From: Endozoicomonas sp. 4G | GTDB taxonomy: Bacteria; Pseudomonadota; Gammaproteobacteria; Pseudomonadales; Endozoicomonadaceae | Direction of reading: 5' to 3' | Assembly (NCBI RefSeq): GCF_023822025.1 | Contig: NZ_CP082909.1 | Coordinates: 1,974,001-2,038,000 of the forward strand | DNA: 64,000 bases | Part shown: positions 1 to 6,914 of the stretch, piece after piece | How the letters are laid out: each line of letters begins with the position of its first letter | Numbering within the stretch: position 1 is the stretch's first letter | The notes under the pieces: model-generated | The model's database searches: none | Told to the model about the DNA's origin: nothing | Seen by the model: the letters and a program-made list of their open reading frames with translations, nothing else | Program-made: the position numbers and the translations under genes

Positions 1-642
1 AACAAGCACAAACAGACCCACCTGCCTGCCGACGATAGACCCAAAAGACCCAAAGTGCACCACTGTGACCATGAGGGCTGCGACCACAGCACCCACTATG
101 CCTGGTCTCTGAAAATGCACAAAAAGACCCACCTGCCAGCCGAGCAGAGATCGAAAGTGCACCAGTGTGACTATGAGGGCTGCAAATATAGCACCGATCA
201 CCCCGGCAATCTGAAAGCACACAAACAGAGCCACCTGCCAGCCGAGCAGAGATCCAAAGTGCTCCAGTGTGACCATGAGGGGTGCAAGTACATAAGCCAG
301 CAGCCGAGCTATCTGAAAAGGCACAAACAGATTCACCTGCTTGCCGGGCAGAGATCCAAAACGCACCAGTGTGACCATGAGGGCTGCGACTACAGCACCG
401 GCTACGCGAGCGATCTGAAAAAGCACAAACAGATTCATCTGCCTGCTGACCATAGACCCAAAAGACCCAAGGTGCGTCAGTGTGACCATGAAGGCTGCGA
501 CTACAGCACCAGCTATACGAGCCATTTGAAAAGGCACAAACAGACCCACCTGCCTGCCGACCAGAGAACCAAAAGACCCAAAAGAAAAGCGCATGACCAG
601 CCGCCATCTAACCGGAAAAGAAAGAAGGGTGATAAAGAATGA
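1..642 (+). CDS. Tandem C2H2 zinc-finger-like protein, 5 full fingers (5' end outside window)
   Basis: The frame is open from the first base to the TGA at 640-642, so the signal peptide, acidic region and any earlier fingers lie outside the window. The visible part starts with the back of one finger (HKQTH plus linker), then five complete C-x4-C-x12-H-x3-H units at residues ~22-183, with helices such as HYAWSLKMH, DHPGNLKAH and QQPSYLKRH. It ends in KRKAHDQPPSNRKRKK, a KR-x10-KRKK bipartite nuclear-localisation-like pattern. A GTG at 55 lies inside a finger linker and is not a credible start. The usual downstream spacer is broken here by a palindromic repeat and a decayed gene. Confidence 0.85.
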   Translation, partial: NKHKQTHLPADDRPKRPKVHHCDHEGCDHSTHYAWSLKMHKKTHLPAEQRSKVHQCDYEGCKYSTDHPGNLKAHKQSHLPAEQRSKVLQCDHEGCKYISQQPSYLKRHKQIHLLAGQRSKTHQCDHEGCDYSTGYASDLKKHKQIHLPADHRPKRPKVRQCDHEGCDYSTSYTSHLKRHKQTHLPADQRTKRPKRKAHDQPPSNRKRKKGDKE

Positions 643-660
643 TCTGTCTCCCAAGCCGCC

Positions 661-690
661 CTCGTTCCCACGCTCTGCGTGGGGAGCGGG
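661..690. repeat. REP-like palindromic element
   Basis: CCCACGC (667-673) and GCGTGGG (677-683) form a perfect 7-base stem around TCT, preceded by CTCGTT. Sequences of the type CGTTCCCACGCTCTGCGTGGG are widespread extragenic palindromes in proteobacteria (recalled, not searched). It interrupts the family's 3' spacer immediately after the end of the first gene. Confidence 0.5.
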
Positions 691-719
691 CGGACTATAC
701 GGATACCAAGGCTTAGCTG

Positions 720-1075
720 CACTAATCCTTTAATAGGTTCTTAGGCCAGGGTGAGGTGAGCTCAATGTCAAGACCCAGGATATTGTATGTAAACTCTCGC
801 CTGCTGGAACGGAGTTGGTTGGCAAAGGAATTCCTGTGCTAACTAAAGGACGTGGAGCGAAATGTAAGTCGGGAAGCGAGGGCAAACCCTCTTCCGCAGC
901 TCGCAGTGAAACGTCAAAAAAGAAAAGAACGGTAACTACTCCGGTAGCTTGCTTAGTATTGGAAGCTCGCTCCTTTAGGGGCGAGTAGTTCACGCAGTAG
1001 TGCAAAATTCCAGTGGACAAGTATTTTTGCAACAGTGCTTCCAGCGTCTCTGGCCAGCTATGATGTACATTCGTT
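720..1075 (-). pseudogene. Decayed copy of the orphan gene at 39563-40786
   Basis: Three stretches match the intact minus-strand orphan gene. Bases 720-742 resemble its 3' end at 39562-39584. Bases 745-~865 resemble 39744-~39865 (shared GAGCTCAATGTCAAGACCC). Bases ~1003-1073 resemble ~39887-39957 (shared CAGTGCTTCCAGCGTCTCTG). Sequence corresponding to about 39585-39743 and 39958-40800 is missing, and the middle is split by a foreign insert with a hairpin. From 1073 the match resumes with the region upstream of the intact gene (about 40802-40910), which leads into the next family gene in both places. The whole orphan-gene/spacer/family-gene unit was therefore duplicated, and this copy decayed. 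Confidence 0.75.
866..994 (+). mobile_element. Probable IS200/IS605-type element end (remnant)
   Basis: This ~130-base block has no counterpart in the intact orphan gene. It ends in a hairpin, CTCGCTCC (966-973), TTTA, GGGGCGAG (978-985), followed by TAGTTCAC. Subterminal hairpins of this form followed by TAGTTCAC are familiar from right ends of IS200/IS605 elements near tnpB and its guide RNA (recalled). No transposase remains. The stem is seen directly; the family assignment is inference. Confidence 0.4.
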
Positions 1076-1205
1076 AAAACAACCTCATTAGGGTATTTAC
1101 CATCAAGCTACCCGTTGGAATTTTTTGTTCAGGCCTCTCTCCTTTCTCCAGATTTTGACTAACCTGACTTACCAATAAACAATTCATTGATTGGGAAGCC
1201 AAACC

Positions 1206-2594
1206 TTGCTATCCAAAAAGCCATTGATTTTGAACTTAGCCGTTGCCTTTTGTGTGCATTGCTCTAATGGCTTCGCTCAGGAATATAGTATGCCTTTGCT
1301 CTTCGCTCTGACTGCCAGCAAGACGCTTATCAGCACTCTGAGGTCTTTTGAAGAGGAGGGCGGGGCTATTGAGTGGTATTGCTTTTTTTCTGACCCTGGC
1401 GTCGGAGCTAAGGCTTACAGCCGGGCTCCTAGTGATAGTGCCGACAGCGAAGACAGTGGCAGTGAAGACAACGGCACCTCTGATAAAAACAGCGACAACC
1501 GTTCAAACGAAGACGAATCTGATACTGAATCTGATACTGAATCTGATACCGAATCTGATGTTGAGTATGTAGCCACGACACTGAACCCGTTTCCGGTATC
1601 CGATGAAATCAGTCAGTATTGTACAGCTATGGAACTGAGAAAAATTAAGCAGGAGCCGAAGCCCGTTTTAGACAGTGAAATACCTAATCCGAAAACGCAT
1701 AAACAGACCCATTTGTCTGCTGACCAGAAAGTCGAGGCGTGGCAGTGTGACCATGAGGGCTGCCACTTCAGCAGCTACTACAGGAGCAATCTGTATAAGC
1801 ACCAACAGACTCACTTGCCTACTGAGCAGAGACCCAAAAAAGCCAGAGTGCACCCGTGTGACCATGAGGGCTGCGGCTACAGCGCTAGCCGGGCGGACCA
1901 TCTGAAAAGGCACCAACAGACCCACCTGCCTGACGACCAGAGACTCAGGGTGTACCAGTGTGACCATGAGGGCTGTAACTACAGCTGCAAACAGGCATCC
2001 AATTTGAAAAAGCACCAACAGATCCACCTGCCTGCCGACCAGAAACTCAAGAGACCCAAGAGACCCTGGTTGAAGTGTGACCATGAGGGCTGCAATTACG
2101 GTTCCTACCACAAGTTCCGTTTGAAAAAACACCAACAGATCCACCTGCCTGCCGACCAAAGGCCGGAAATGTACCTGTGTGACCATGAGGGCTGCAATTA
2201 CAGAACCTACCGCACGGACTATCTGGGAAAGCACAAAATGAGCCACCTGCCTGTCGACCAGAGACCCAAGCTATATCAGTGTGACCATGAGGGCTGTCAT
2301 TACAGAGCCCGCCAAAAGGGGCATCTGAACAAGCACAGACAGACCCACCTGCCTGCCGACCAGAGACCCAAAAGACCCAAGGTGTACTCGTGTGACCATG
2401 AGGGCTGCCATTACAGCACCGACCACAAGGGCAATCTGAAAAGGCACAAACAGACTCATCTGCCTGCCGACCAGAGGCTTGGAAGACCCAAAAGAAAAGC
2501 GCATGACCCATCGCCATCTAACAAGAAAAGGAAAAAGAGTGATAAAGCATCCCGCCTTAAAGAAAACTCCGACATTTCTTCAGATTTTGACTAA
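1206..2594 (+). CDS. Secreted C2H2 zinc-finger-like protein, 7 fingers, C-terminal extension
   Basis: I chose the TTG at 1206 because nearly all members start at this point of the signal peptide; a TTG five codons upstream (1191) is possible. Layout in 462 residues: signal peptide 1-25 (SVHCSNGFAQE); an acidic tract with tandem SDTE; the conserved NPFPVSDEISQYC block; RKIKQEP, matching the SUMO consensus; seven fingers at 181-418, including the atypical helices YHKFRLKKH and RQKGHLNKH. The tail KRKAHDPSPSNKKRKK is not followed by the usual stop. It reads on into SRLKENSDISSDFD, the peptide that most spacers encode in another frame. Likely role, by inference: exported DNA-binding protein acting in a host nucleus. 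Confidence 0.85.
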   Translation: MLSKKPLILNLAVAFCVHCSNGFAQEYSMPLLFALTASKTLISTLRSFEEEGGAIEWYCFFSDPGVGAKAYSRAPSDSADSEDSGSEDNGTSDKNSDNRSNEDESDTESDTESDTESDVEYVATTLNPFPVSDEISQYCTAMELRKIKQEPKPVLDSEIPNPKTHKQTHLSADQKVEAWQCDHEGCHFSSYYRSNLYKHQQTHLPTEQRPKKARVHPCDHEGCGYSASRADHLKRHQQTHLPDDQRLRVYQCDHEGCNYSCKQASNLKKHQQIHLPADQKLKRPKRPWLKCDHEGCNYGSYHKFRLKKHQQIHLPADQRPEMYLCDHEGCNYRTYRTDYLGKHKMSHLPVDQRPKLYQCDHEGCHYRARQKGHLNKHRQTHLPADQRPKRPKVYSCDHEGCHYSTDHKGNLKRHKQTHLPADQRLGRPKRKAHDPSPSNKKRKKSDKASRLKENSDISSDFD

Positions 2595-2637
2595 CCTGAT
2601 TTTCCAGTAAGCATTCCAAACACCAGGAAACTGAGCC

Positions 2638-3771
2638 TTGCTATTCAAAAAAACATTGATTTTGATTTTGGCCATGGCTTTTTCTGTACATTGCTCTACT
2701 GGTCACGCGCAGGAAGAGCCAGACACCCGATATTGTTTTTCTCCTGATTTTGGCATCGAAGTCAAGGCTTACAGTCGGGCAGCCTCTGATGATGGTGCCG
2801 ACAGCGAAGACAGTGACAGCGAAGACAGTGGCAGTGAAGACAGCAGCACCTTTGATAAAAGCAGCGAAAGCAGTTCAGACGGAGACGAAGCTGATACCGA
2901 ATCTGATGTTCAGTCTGCAAACACGACAGTTGATCCTTATCGAGCATTAAACGAATTCAGTCAGTATTGTGCGGCTCTGAGTCAGGAAATCATTAAACAG
3001 GACTCCATTTCAGACAGTAAAATACCCACTTTCAGCACCGATCAGGCGAGCCATCTGAAAAGGCACCAACAGGTCCACCTGCCTGTCGACCAGAGGTTCA
3101 GGATGCACCAGTGTGAACATAAGGGCTGCGACTACAGGACCGACCGGGTTGACCATCTGCAAATGCACAAACCTACCCACCTGCCTGCCGAGCAGAGACC
3201 CAGAATGCACCAGTGTGACCAGAAGGGCTGCAACTACAGCACCGACCGAATGGGCAATCTGAAAATACACATACGAATCCACCTGCCTTCCGGGCAGAGA
3301 CCCAGAAGCTACCATTGTGACCATGAGGGCTGCAACTACAGCACCGACCATACAGGCCATCTGAAAAGGCACAAACAGACACACTTGCCTGCCGACCAGA
3401 GACCCAAGAAACCCAAGATGGGCCATTGCGACCATGAGGGCTGCGGCTACAGCACCAACCGGGCTGACCATCTGAACATACACAAACAAACCCACCTGCC
3501 TGCCGAGCAGAGATCCGCAAGGTACCAGTGTGACCATAAGGGCTGCAACTACAAAACTGGCCGAATGGGCAATCTGAAAATACACAAACAAACCCACTTG
3601 CCTGCCGAGCAGAGATCCAGAAGGCACCAGTGTAACCATGAAGGCTGCAACTACAGCACCGACCATACAAGCCATCTGAAAAGGCACAAACGGACACACC
3701 TGAGGCCCAAAAGGAAAGCGTATGATCAGCCGCCATCTAACGAGAAAAGAAAGAAGGGTGATCAAAAATGA
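2638..3771 (+). CDS. Secreted C2H2 zinc-finger-like protein, 6 fingers
   Basis: This is a short form (377 residues). The signal peptide (MLFKKTLILILAMAFSVHC) runs almost directly into PDTRYCFSPDFG, so the LPLLFALAVGK and EWWEL blocks are absent. An SEDS-rich tract and DPYRALNEFSQYC follow. The SUMO-like site is altered to IIKQD. Residues ~133-149 (TFSTDQASHLKRHQQVH) are a finger back half that lacks its cysteines. Six full fingers start at 159; finger 2 has CDQKGC and HIRIH. The last linker is shortened, so the NLS-like tail follows HLRPKRKAYDQ directly. The stop overlaps the ATG of the next gene (ATGA), with no spacer. Confidence 0.87.
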   Translation: MLFKKTLILILAMAFSVHCSTGHAQEEPDTRYCFSPDFGIEVKAYSRAASDDGADSEDSDSEDSGSEDSSTFDKSSESSSDGDEADTESDVQSANTTVDPYRALNEFSQYCAALSQEIIKQDSISDSKIPTFSTDQASHLKRHQQVHLPVDQRFRMHQCEHKGCDYRTDRVDHLQMHKPTHLPAEQRPRMHQCDQKGCNYSTDRMGNLKIHIRIHLPSGQRPRSYHCDHEGCNYSTDHTGHLKRHKQTHLPADQRPKKPKMGHCDHEGCGYSTNRADHLNIHKQTHLPAEQRSARYQCDHKGCNYKTGRMGNLKIHKQTHLPAEQRSRRHQCNHEGCNYSTDHTSHLKRHKRTHLRPKRKAYDQPPSNEKRKKGDQK

Positions 3772-5195
3772 TCCGACGGCGAATCCAGGCCTTGCTACCT
3801 GAAAAACCATTGATTTTGATTTTGATTTTGGCCATTGCCTTTTCTGTAAATTGCTCTAGTAGCCAAACTCAGGAAAACAGGTTGCCTTTGCTTTTCAATC
3901 TGGCTGTTGGCAAGGCGCTTTTCCCGATCCGGGGTGCTCTACCGGAAATGGAAGAAGGGAGCGAGGCCATTGAATGGTGGGAGCTGACGCTAGAACCTGA
4001 GGCAAACGACTGCGATACGGCAGGAGTTTGCTTCGGTGATGACATCTTCTTAAAGCCAGATACCCAATATTGCTTTTGTCCTGACCCTGGCGTTGAAGTC
4101 AAGGCTTGCAGCCGGGCAGCCTCTGATGAGGGTTCTGACACTGAAGACAGCAGCACCTCTGATGAGGGTTCTGACACTGGCGACAGCAGTACCTCTGATG
4201 AGGGTTCTGACACTGGCGACAGCGGTACCTCTGATGAGGGTTCTGACACTGGCGACAGCGGTACCTCTGATGAGGGTTCTGACACTGGCGACAGCAGCAC
4301 CTCTGATGAGGGTTCTGACATTGAAGACAGTAGCACCTCTGATGAAAGTAGCGAAAACAGTTCAAACGAAGACGAAGTTGATGCCGAATCTGATGTTAAG
4401 TTTGTAGACAGGGCGTTTTATCATTTTCGAACATTAAACGAAATCAGTCAGCATTATACGACTCTGAGACTGAAAACGCACAAGCAGATCCACCGGCTTG
4501 CCGACCAGAGACGCAAGCACCAGTGTGACCATGCAGGCTGCAACTACAGCTCTGCCCGGTCGGACAATCTGAAAAAGCACAAACAGACTCACCTGCCTGT
4601 CGACCAGAGACCCAGGGTGCACCAGTGTGACCATGAGGGCTGCAACTATAGAACCGACCACAGGAGCAATCTGAACGTGCACAAAAAGACCCATCTGCCT
4701 GCCGACCAGAGACTCAAGGTTCACCAGTGTGACCATAAGGGTTGCTACTACAGCAGCGATGTGCCGGGCAATTTGAAAAAGCACCAACAGACCCACCTGC
4801 CTGCCGACCAGAGACTCAAGGTTCACCAGTGTGACTATAGGGGGTGCTACTACAGCACCGATCTGTCGAGTAATTTGAAAAAGCACCAAAAGACCCACCT
4901 GCCTGCCTACTGGAGACTCAAAGATACCAGAGTACACCCGTGTGACCACGAAGGCTGCAACTACAGCACTCAACGTATAAACAATTTGAAAAAACACAAA
5001 CTGATCCACCTGCCTGCTGATCAGAGACTCAAGGTTCACCAGTGTGACCATGAGGGTTGCCACTACAGCACTGATTTGTCGGGCAATTTGAAAAGGCACC
5101 AAGCGACCCACCTGCCTACCAACCAGAAGCTCAAAAGAAAAGCGTATGACCCGCTGCCATCTAACGAGAAAAGAAAGAAGGGTGATCAAGAATGA
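3768..5195 (+). CDS. Secreted C2H2 zinc-finger-like protein, 6 fingers, 36-base acidic repeats
   Basis: The ATG at 3768 overlaps the previous stop as ATGA and adds MIRRRIQA before the usual start; the family TTG at 3792 is the alternative. The normal ~100-base spacer is missing, apparently through a deletion joining the start of the spacer micro-ORF to the signal peptide. Residues 1-35 form a basic-hydrophobic signal peptide, followed by LPLLFNLAVGK, EAIEWWELTLEPEAND and CFGDDIFLKPDTQYCF. Six 12-residue SDTGDSSTSDEG repeats then form the acidic tract. The conserved block is diverged (HFRTLNEISQHYTTL) and has no IKQEP. Six fingers start at residue 253; finger 4 is CDYRGC. The tail is KRKAYDPLPSNEKRKK. 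Confidence 0.87.
   Translation: MIRRRIQALLPEKPLILILILAIAFSVNCSSSQTQENRLPLLFNLAVGKALFPIRGALPEMEEGSEAIEWWELTLEPEANDCDTAGVCFGDDIFLKPDTQYCFCPDPGVEVKACSRAASDEGSDTEDSSTSDEGSDTGDSSTSDEGSDTGDSGTSDEGSDTGDSGTSDEGSDTGDSSTSDEGSDIEDSSTSDESSENSSNEDEVDAESDVKFVDRAFYHFRTLNEISQHYTTLRLKTHKQIHRLADQRRKHQCDHAGCNYSSARSDNLKKHKQTHLPVDQRPRVHQCDHEGCNYRTDHRSNLNVHKKTHLPADQRLKVHQCDHKGCYYSSDVPGNLKKHQQTHLPADQRLKVHQCDYRGCYYSTDLSSNLKKHQKTHLPAYWRLKDTRVHPCDHEGCNYSTQRINNLKKHKLIHLPADQRLKVHQCDHEGCHYSTDLSGNLKRHQATHLPTNQKLKRKAYDPLPSNEKRKKGDQE
4131..4346 (+). repeat. Six tandem 36-base units in the acidic tract
   Basis: Units begin at 4131, 4167, 4203, 4239, 4275 and 4311, each starting GGTTCTGACA and encoding GSDTGDSSTSDE or a close variant. 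The first and last units carry EDS in place of GDS. The unit length is a multiple of three, so copy changes alter acidic-tract length without shifting frame. Confidence 0.95.
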
Positions 5196-6817
5196 TCCGA
5201 CTGGGAACCCAGACCTTGCTATCCAAAAAATTATTGATTTTGGCTTTGGCCATTGCCTTTTCTGTGCATTGCTCAAATGGCCACGCTCAGGAAATGAGTA
5301 TGCCTTTGCTCTTCGCTCTGGATGTTGGCAAGGCGCTTTTCCCAGTCCGGGATGTGCTACCGGAACGCTATTGCTTTTCTCCTGCCACCGGCGTTTTTCC
5401 TGCCACCGGCGTCGAGACTAAGGCTTACAGTCGGGCAGCCCCTGATGATAGTGCCTACAGCGAAGACAGTGACAGCGAAGACAGTGGCAGTGAAGACAGC
5501 GACACCTCTGATGAAAACAGCGACAACTGTTCTGACGAAGACGAAACTGAATCTGATGTTCAGTGTGAAAACACGACACAGGGTTCTTTTCGGGCATTAA
5601 TCGAATTCAGTCAGTATTGTGCGACTTTGGGACTGGAAATGAATGAACAGGAGTCCATTTCAGACAGTAAAATACCCCCTCAGTCAGGGGTAGAGCTGAC
5701 TCAAGCCCTAACTCAAGCAGGCCAGAGACCCAAGAAAACCAAGGTGCACCAGTGTGACTATCAGGGTTGCGACTTCAGCACCGACCATAGGGGCAATCTG
5801 AAAGCGCACAAACAGACCCACCTGCCTGCCGACCAGAGACTCAGGCTCCAGTGCGACCATGAGGGCTGCGACTTCAGCACCGACCATAGGGGCAATCTGA
5901 AAGCGCACAAACGGACCCACCTGCCTGCCGACCAGAGACCCAGGCACCAGTGCGATCATGAGGGCTGCAACTTCAGCACCGATTATAGGGGCAATCTGAA
6001 AGTGCATAAACAGATCCACCTGCCTGCCGACCAGAGACCCAGGCACCAGTGCGACCATCAGGGCTGCGACTTCAGAACCGACTACCCGAGCCATCTGAAA
6101 AGGCACAAACAGACCCACCTGCCTGCCGACCAGAGGCCCAGGCACCAGTGCGACCATGAGGGCTGCAACTACAGCAGTGGCCAGGCGAGCAATCTGAAAG
6201 TACACAAACAGACCCACCTGCCTGCCGACCAGAGACTCAGGGGGTACCAGTGTGACCATGAGGGCTGCGACTTCAGAACCAACTACATGAGCCATCTGAA
6301 AAGGCACAAACGGATCCACCTGCCTGCCGACCAGAGACCCAAGGTGCACCAGTGTGACCATGAGGGCTGCGACTTCAGAAGCAACTACAAGAGCCATCTG
6401 AAAAGGCACAAACAGACCCACCTGTCTGCCGACCAGAGTCTCAGGGTGGTGCAGCAGTGTGAGTGTGACCATGAGGGCTGCGACTTCAGAACCGACTACA
6501 AAACCCATCTGAAAAGGCACAAACAGACCCACCTGCCTGCCGACCAGAGGCCCAGGCACCAGTGCGACCATGAGGGCTGCAACTTCGGCAGCGGCCATGC
6601 GAGCAATCTGAAAGTGCACAAACTGACCCACCTGCCTGCCGACCAGAGACCCAGGGTGCACCAGTGTGACCATGAGGGCTGCGACTTCAGAACCGACTAC
6701 ACGAGCCATCTGAAAAAGCACAAAAAGACCCACCTGCCTGGCTACCAGAGACCCAAAAGAAAAGCGCATGATCAGCCGCCATCTAACGCGAAAAGAAAGA
6801 AGGGTGATAAAGAATGA
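5192..6817 (+). CDS. Secreted C2H2 zinc-finger-like protein, 10 fingers
   Basis: This is the second successive gene coupled to its neighbour by ATGA and lacking a spacer; the ATG at 5192 gives MIRLGTQT before the canonical TTG at 5216. The signal peptide is followed by LPLLFALDVGKALFPVRDVLPERYCF and two short PATGV repeats, then an acidic tract and FRALIEFSQYC with MNEQESISDSK (no SUMO-like lysine). Ten fingers span residues 188 to ~515. The array is unusual in using Phe after the second Cys (CDFSTDH, CDFRTDY) in most fingers and in having short ten-residue linkers (HLPADQRPRHQ). Finger 8 is preceded by an extra Cys (QQCECDHEGC). The tail is KRKAHDQPPSNAKRKK. Confidence 0.87.
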   Translation: MIRLGTQTLLSKKLLILALAIAFSVHCSNGHAQEMSMPLLFALDVGKALFPVRDVLPERYCFSPATGVFPATGVETKAYSRAAPDDSAYSEDSDSEDSGSEDSDTSDENSDNCSDEDETESDVQCENTTQGSFRALIEFSQYCATLGLEMNEQESISDSKIPPQSGVELTQALTQAGQRPKKTKVHQCDYQGCDFSTDHRGNLKAHKQTHLPADQRLRLQCDHEGCDFSTDHRGNLKAHKRTHLPADQRPRHQCDHEGCNFSTDYRGNLKVHKQIHLPADQRPRHQCDHQGCDFRTDYPSHLKRHKQTHLPADQRPRHQCDHEGCNYSSGQASNLKVHKQTHLPADQRLRGYQCDHEGCDFRTNYMSHLKRHKRIHLPADQRPKVHQCDHEGCDFRSNYKSHLKRHKQTHLSADQSLRVVQQCECDHEGCDFRTDYKTHLKRHKQTHLPADQRPRHQCDHEGCNFGSGHASNLKVHKLTHLPADQRPRVHQCDHEGCDFRTDYTSHLKKHKKTHLPGYQRPKRKAHDQPPSNAKRKKGDKE

Positions 6818-6914
6818 GGCCCTCCAGCCCGCCTCAAAGAAATCTCCAACCTCTCTGCGGATTTTGACTAACCTGAATTTCCAATAAGCAGTTCAACGGC
6901 TGGGAATTCAGACC
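6818..6914. promoter_or_regulatory. Family spacer with possible -35 element and weak ribosome site
   Basis: A typical ~100-base spacer, repeated with small changes before nearly every member. Its 3' half is almost fixed: ATTTTGACTAACCTGA, then CCAATAAGCAG, TTCAACG and TGGGAA about ten bases before the TTG start. TTGACT resembles a sigma-70 -35 box, but no good -10 lies at 16-18 bases (TAAACA-like at 15 is the best). TGGGAA is at most a weak Shine-Dalgarno match. I see no hairpin terminator. Some other spacers have TTTACT in place of TTGACT. Confidence 0.3.

Noticed and set aside
1191-1205. Upstream TTG starts adding MGSQ(T/A)L to genes 1206 and 50505
   Set aside because: In other members the equivalent codon is CTG and lies just after an in-frame stop; the conserved TTG five codons later fits all members. 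The upstream start cannot be excluded for these two.
1348-1572. Small separate frames over N-terminal regions
   Set aside because: They lie inside members whose main frame is clearly conserved; there is no evidence of independent use.
4093-4407. Second plus-strand frames over the acidic repeats (LMRVLTLATAVP-type repeats)
   Set aside because: Product of in-frame tandem repeats whose unit length is a multiple of three; no independent start signal or conservation beyond that imposed by the main frame.
5753-6740. CRISPR-like regular repeats of ~102 bases
   Set aside because: Periodicity is that of coding finger units (34 codons) in an open frame, with variable codons rather than unique spacers, and no cas genes or leader.
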